Of a stretch of 64,000 bases of DNA, positions 63,301 to 64,000 are shown in pieces. The position numbers and the translations under genes were made by a program. Position 1 is the stretch's first letter. The number at the start of each line of letters is the position of its first letter. Origin of the DNA: Nocardiopsis sp. ATB16-24 (GTDB lineage: Bacteria; Actinomycetota; Actinomycetes; Streptosporangiales; Streptosporangiaceae). The stretch covers positions 1 through 64,000 of the forward strand of contig NZ_JASCXJ010000016.1 of the NCBI RefSeq assembly GCF_030271535.1, in the 5' to 3' direction. The notes under the pieces are model-generated. The model was given only the letters and a program-made list of their open reading frames with translations. It was not told the DNA's origin and did not search any database.

Positions 63301-64000
63301 GATGCCTCGGTGACCGTGGGCGCCAGTGTGGAACTCACCGAACAGGAACGCGCCTCCCTGACCCGACGCGTCTCGCCACAGCGGACGGAGCAGGCCGTTG
63401 CCTCCGATAGAGGTTCGGACGGCCCTCGGACGGTGCGGCAGGAGGTTCTGTGCGGGTTGTTCGCGCAGCTTCTGGGGCGGGATTCGGTGGAGGTGGGGGA
63501 CAACTTCTTCCGGATCGGCGGCAATTCGCTGTTGGCGTTGCGTCTGGTGTCGCGGGTGCGGTCGGTACTGGGCGCCGAGATAGGGATTCGGGACTTCTTC
63601 CGGGATCCCACGGTGGCGGGTGTGGACCGGTTGGTCGGGCAGGCCCGTGACGCGGTGACGCGAGCGTCGTTGGTTCCGGTCGAGCGGGGGACGGAGTACC
63701 CGCTGTCCTTCGCTCAGCGTCGTCTGTGGTTCCTCAATCGTGTGGAGGGCGCGGACTCGGCGTACAACGTGTCCCTGGTCCTGCGTCTGCGCGGCACCGT
63801 CGACGTGTCGGCCCTCCACCACGCCCTGGGTGATGTGGTGGAGCGCCATGAGGTGTTGCGGACGGTGTTCGGGGAGCGGGACGGGGAGCCCTACCAGCGG
63901 GTGTTGGGTCCGGTGGAGGGGTTGCCGGTGTTCGAGGTGGTGGAGTGTGCCTCGGATGTGGTGGATGCGCGGGTGGAGGAGTTCGCGCGGTCGCGTTTTG
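60316..64000 (+). CDS. NRPS with A-less modules, C-T-C-T-C... (runs off the right edge)
   Basis: A GTG at 60316, five bases after AGAAGGAG, opens a frame with no stop to the window end (1228 residues seen). C1 (about 1-435) has HHVATDG near 128. T1 (about 475-545) has [10 protein letters not shown] with the Ser near 507. C2 starts at about 565 with HHVATDG near 690. T2 has its Ser near 1070. C3 begins at about 1128. No adenylation domain lies between any C and T: about 40 residues of linker separate them. The unit repeats every 563 codons with long near-identical DNA tracts. Both complete C domains keep the catalytic motif, so condensation is expected, with carriers loaded in trans. A domains could still exist further downstream. 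Confidence 0.92.
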   Translation, partial: MIPLSFAQRRLWFLNRVEGADSAYNVPVVVRFGVGLDVGALELALGDVVERHEVLRTVFGERDGEPYQRVLGPVEGLPVFEVVECASDVVDARVEEFARSRFDLAVDRSVRVRLFRCGPEESVLVVLVHHVATDGWSEGVLLRDLAEAYGARCEGRVPGWEPLPVQYADYTLWQNDVLGAEDDPDSLLSRQVEFWREALDGAPEVLTLPFDRPRPKTTSHQGGTLEWDLDADLHAGLVRVAGEHGCSLLMVVQAALAVALSKAGAGEDIPIGTPVAGRDDEALNDLIGFFVNSLVLRTRFDSRQTLAELLEAVRETDLKAYAHQDVPFDLVVEGVNPERSGAHHPLFQVTVAVNGEAGGGGVSFAGVESVSVSSVATGAAKFDLAVGFVERRDREGAPAGLGGVVEYSADVFDAETVRALAGVLERVLGAIVADASVTVGASVELTEQERTALTSCVEEPERVATDRDKPGEGPRTVRQEVLCGLFAQLLGRDSVEVGDNFFRIGGNSLLALRLVSRVRSVLGAEVGVRDFFRDPTVAGVDRLVGQARDAVARPSLVPVERGREYPLSFAQRRLWFLNRVEGADSAYNVPVVVRFGVGLDVGALESALGDVVERHEVLRTVFGERDGEPYQRVLGPVEGLPVFEVVECASDVVDARVEEFARSRFDLAVDRSVRVRLFRCGPEESVLVVLMHHVATDGWSEGVLLRDLAEAYGARCEGRVPGWEPLPIQYADYTLWQNGLMDEEDPEGLATRQLHFWRETLDGVPEVLDLPLDRVRPVAPSHQGGSVVLDLDADLHAGLVRVAREHGCSLLMVVQAALAVALSKAGAGEDVPIGTPVAGRTDPALDDLVGFFVNTLVLRTNLSGDPSFAELLERVREADLAAFDHQDVPFDLLVENLNPERSGAHHPLFQVTVAVNGEAGGGGVSFAGVESVAVSSVATGAAKFDLAVGFVERRDREGAPAGLGGVVEYSADVFDAETVRALAGVLERVLGAIVADASVTVGASVELTEQERASLTRRVSPQRTEQAVASDRGSDGPRTVRQEVLCGLFAQLLGRDSVEVGDNFFRIGGNSLLALRLVSRVRSVLGAEIGIRDFFRDPTVAGVDRLVGQARDAVTRASLVPVERGTEYPLSFAQRRLWFLNRVEGADSAYNVSLVLRLRGTVDVSALHHALGDVVERHEVLRTVFGERDGEPYQRVLGPVEGLPVFEVVECASDVVDARVEEFARSRF

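Noticed and set aside
60229..63849. Minus-strand open frame of 1206 codons opposite the C-T NRPS
   Set aside because: Same artefact. Its repeated His-rich translation simply mirrors the tandem repeat on the plus strand.

Overview
The window is high-G+C actinomycete DNA. It has frequent GTG/TTG starts, strong G/C bias at third codon positions that creates long antisense shadow frames, a type VII (ESX) secretion locus, a GerW/YtfJ-like protein and a SARP-type regulator. A Nocardiopsidaceae- or Streptomyces-like host is plausible, but the genus cannot be fixed from sequence alone. I saw no rRNA, tRNA, CRISPR array, insertion sequence or phage gene.

Layout. (1) 1-7446: part of a type VII secretion locus, with a cut-off small gene, a WXG100-like small protein, a lipoprotein, EccC (minus) and, divergently, EccD (plus). 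(2) 7507-15368: ordinary genes: a GerW/YtfJ-like protein, a membrane-anchored WD40-like protein, an unknown protein, an MFS transporter behind a CRP/GlxR-like site, a PPOX-fold oxidoreductase, an SDR and a FadE5-like acyl-CoA dehydrogenase with a perfect 22-bp palindrome in its promoter region. (3) 15613-28381 (minus): a complete compact thiopeptide (thiazolyl peptide) cluster. Reading with transcription it has two near-identical precursor genes, an ABC exporter pair, a split LanB glutamylation enzyme, a pyridine synthase, the leader-binding ocin-ThiF protein, a YcaO cyclodehydratase, a stand-alone azoline dehydrogenase, and a LazF-like fusion of glutamate-elimination and SagB dehydrogenase domains. 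A hairpin sits between the precursors and the rest. (4) 28650-37724 (minus): a secreted protein, then a three-gene membrane system of a 1673-aa coiled-coil/AAA ATPase, a flotillin-like SPFH protein and a YqiJ-like membrane protein.

(5) 37873-64000: a nonribosomal peptide (NRPS) locus with its regulators. It opens with an NTF2-like protein, a large SARP-NB-ARC-TPR regulator that appears to start at CTG, a 50-aa secreted peptide and an XRE/P-loop regulator. Direct repeats with 11/22-bp periodicity lie in both divergent promoter regions and look like SARP operators. Precursor-supply genes follow: both subunits of a B12-dependent glutamate (methylaspartate) mutase and an AsnRS-like asparagine synthetase. 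Next come a trimodular NRPS (C-A-T x3) with an EntF-like first C domain, a type II thioesterase, a SyrP/TauD-like dioxygenase translationally coupled to a free-standing A-T protein with a glutamine-type code, and an NRPS that runs off the window.

The last protein is the most unusual object here. In the visible 3.7 kb it is built as C-T-C-T-C with no adenylation domains, as a 563-codon tandem repeat. Its modules would have to be loaded in trans, with the A-T protein just upstream as a candidate. The NRPS genes also share long, nearly identical DNA tracts that indicate recent module duplication or gene conversion.
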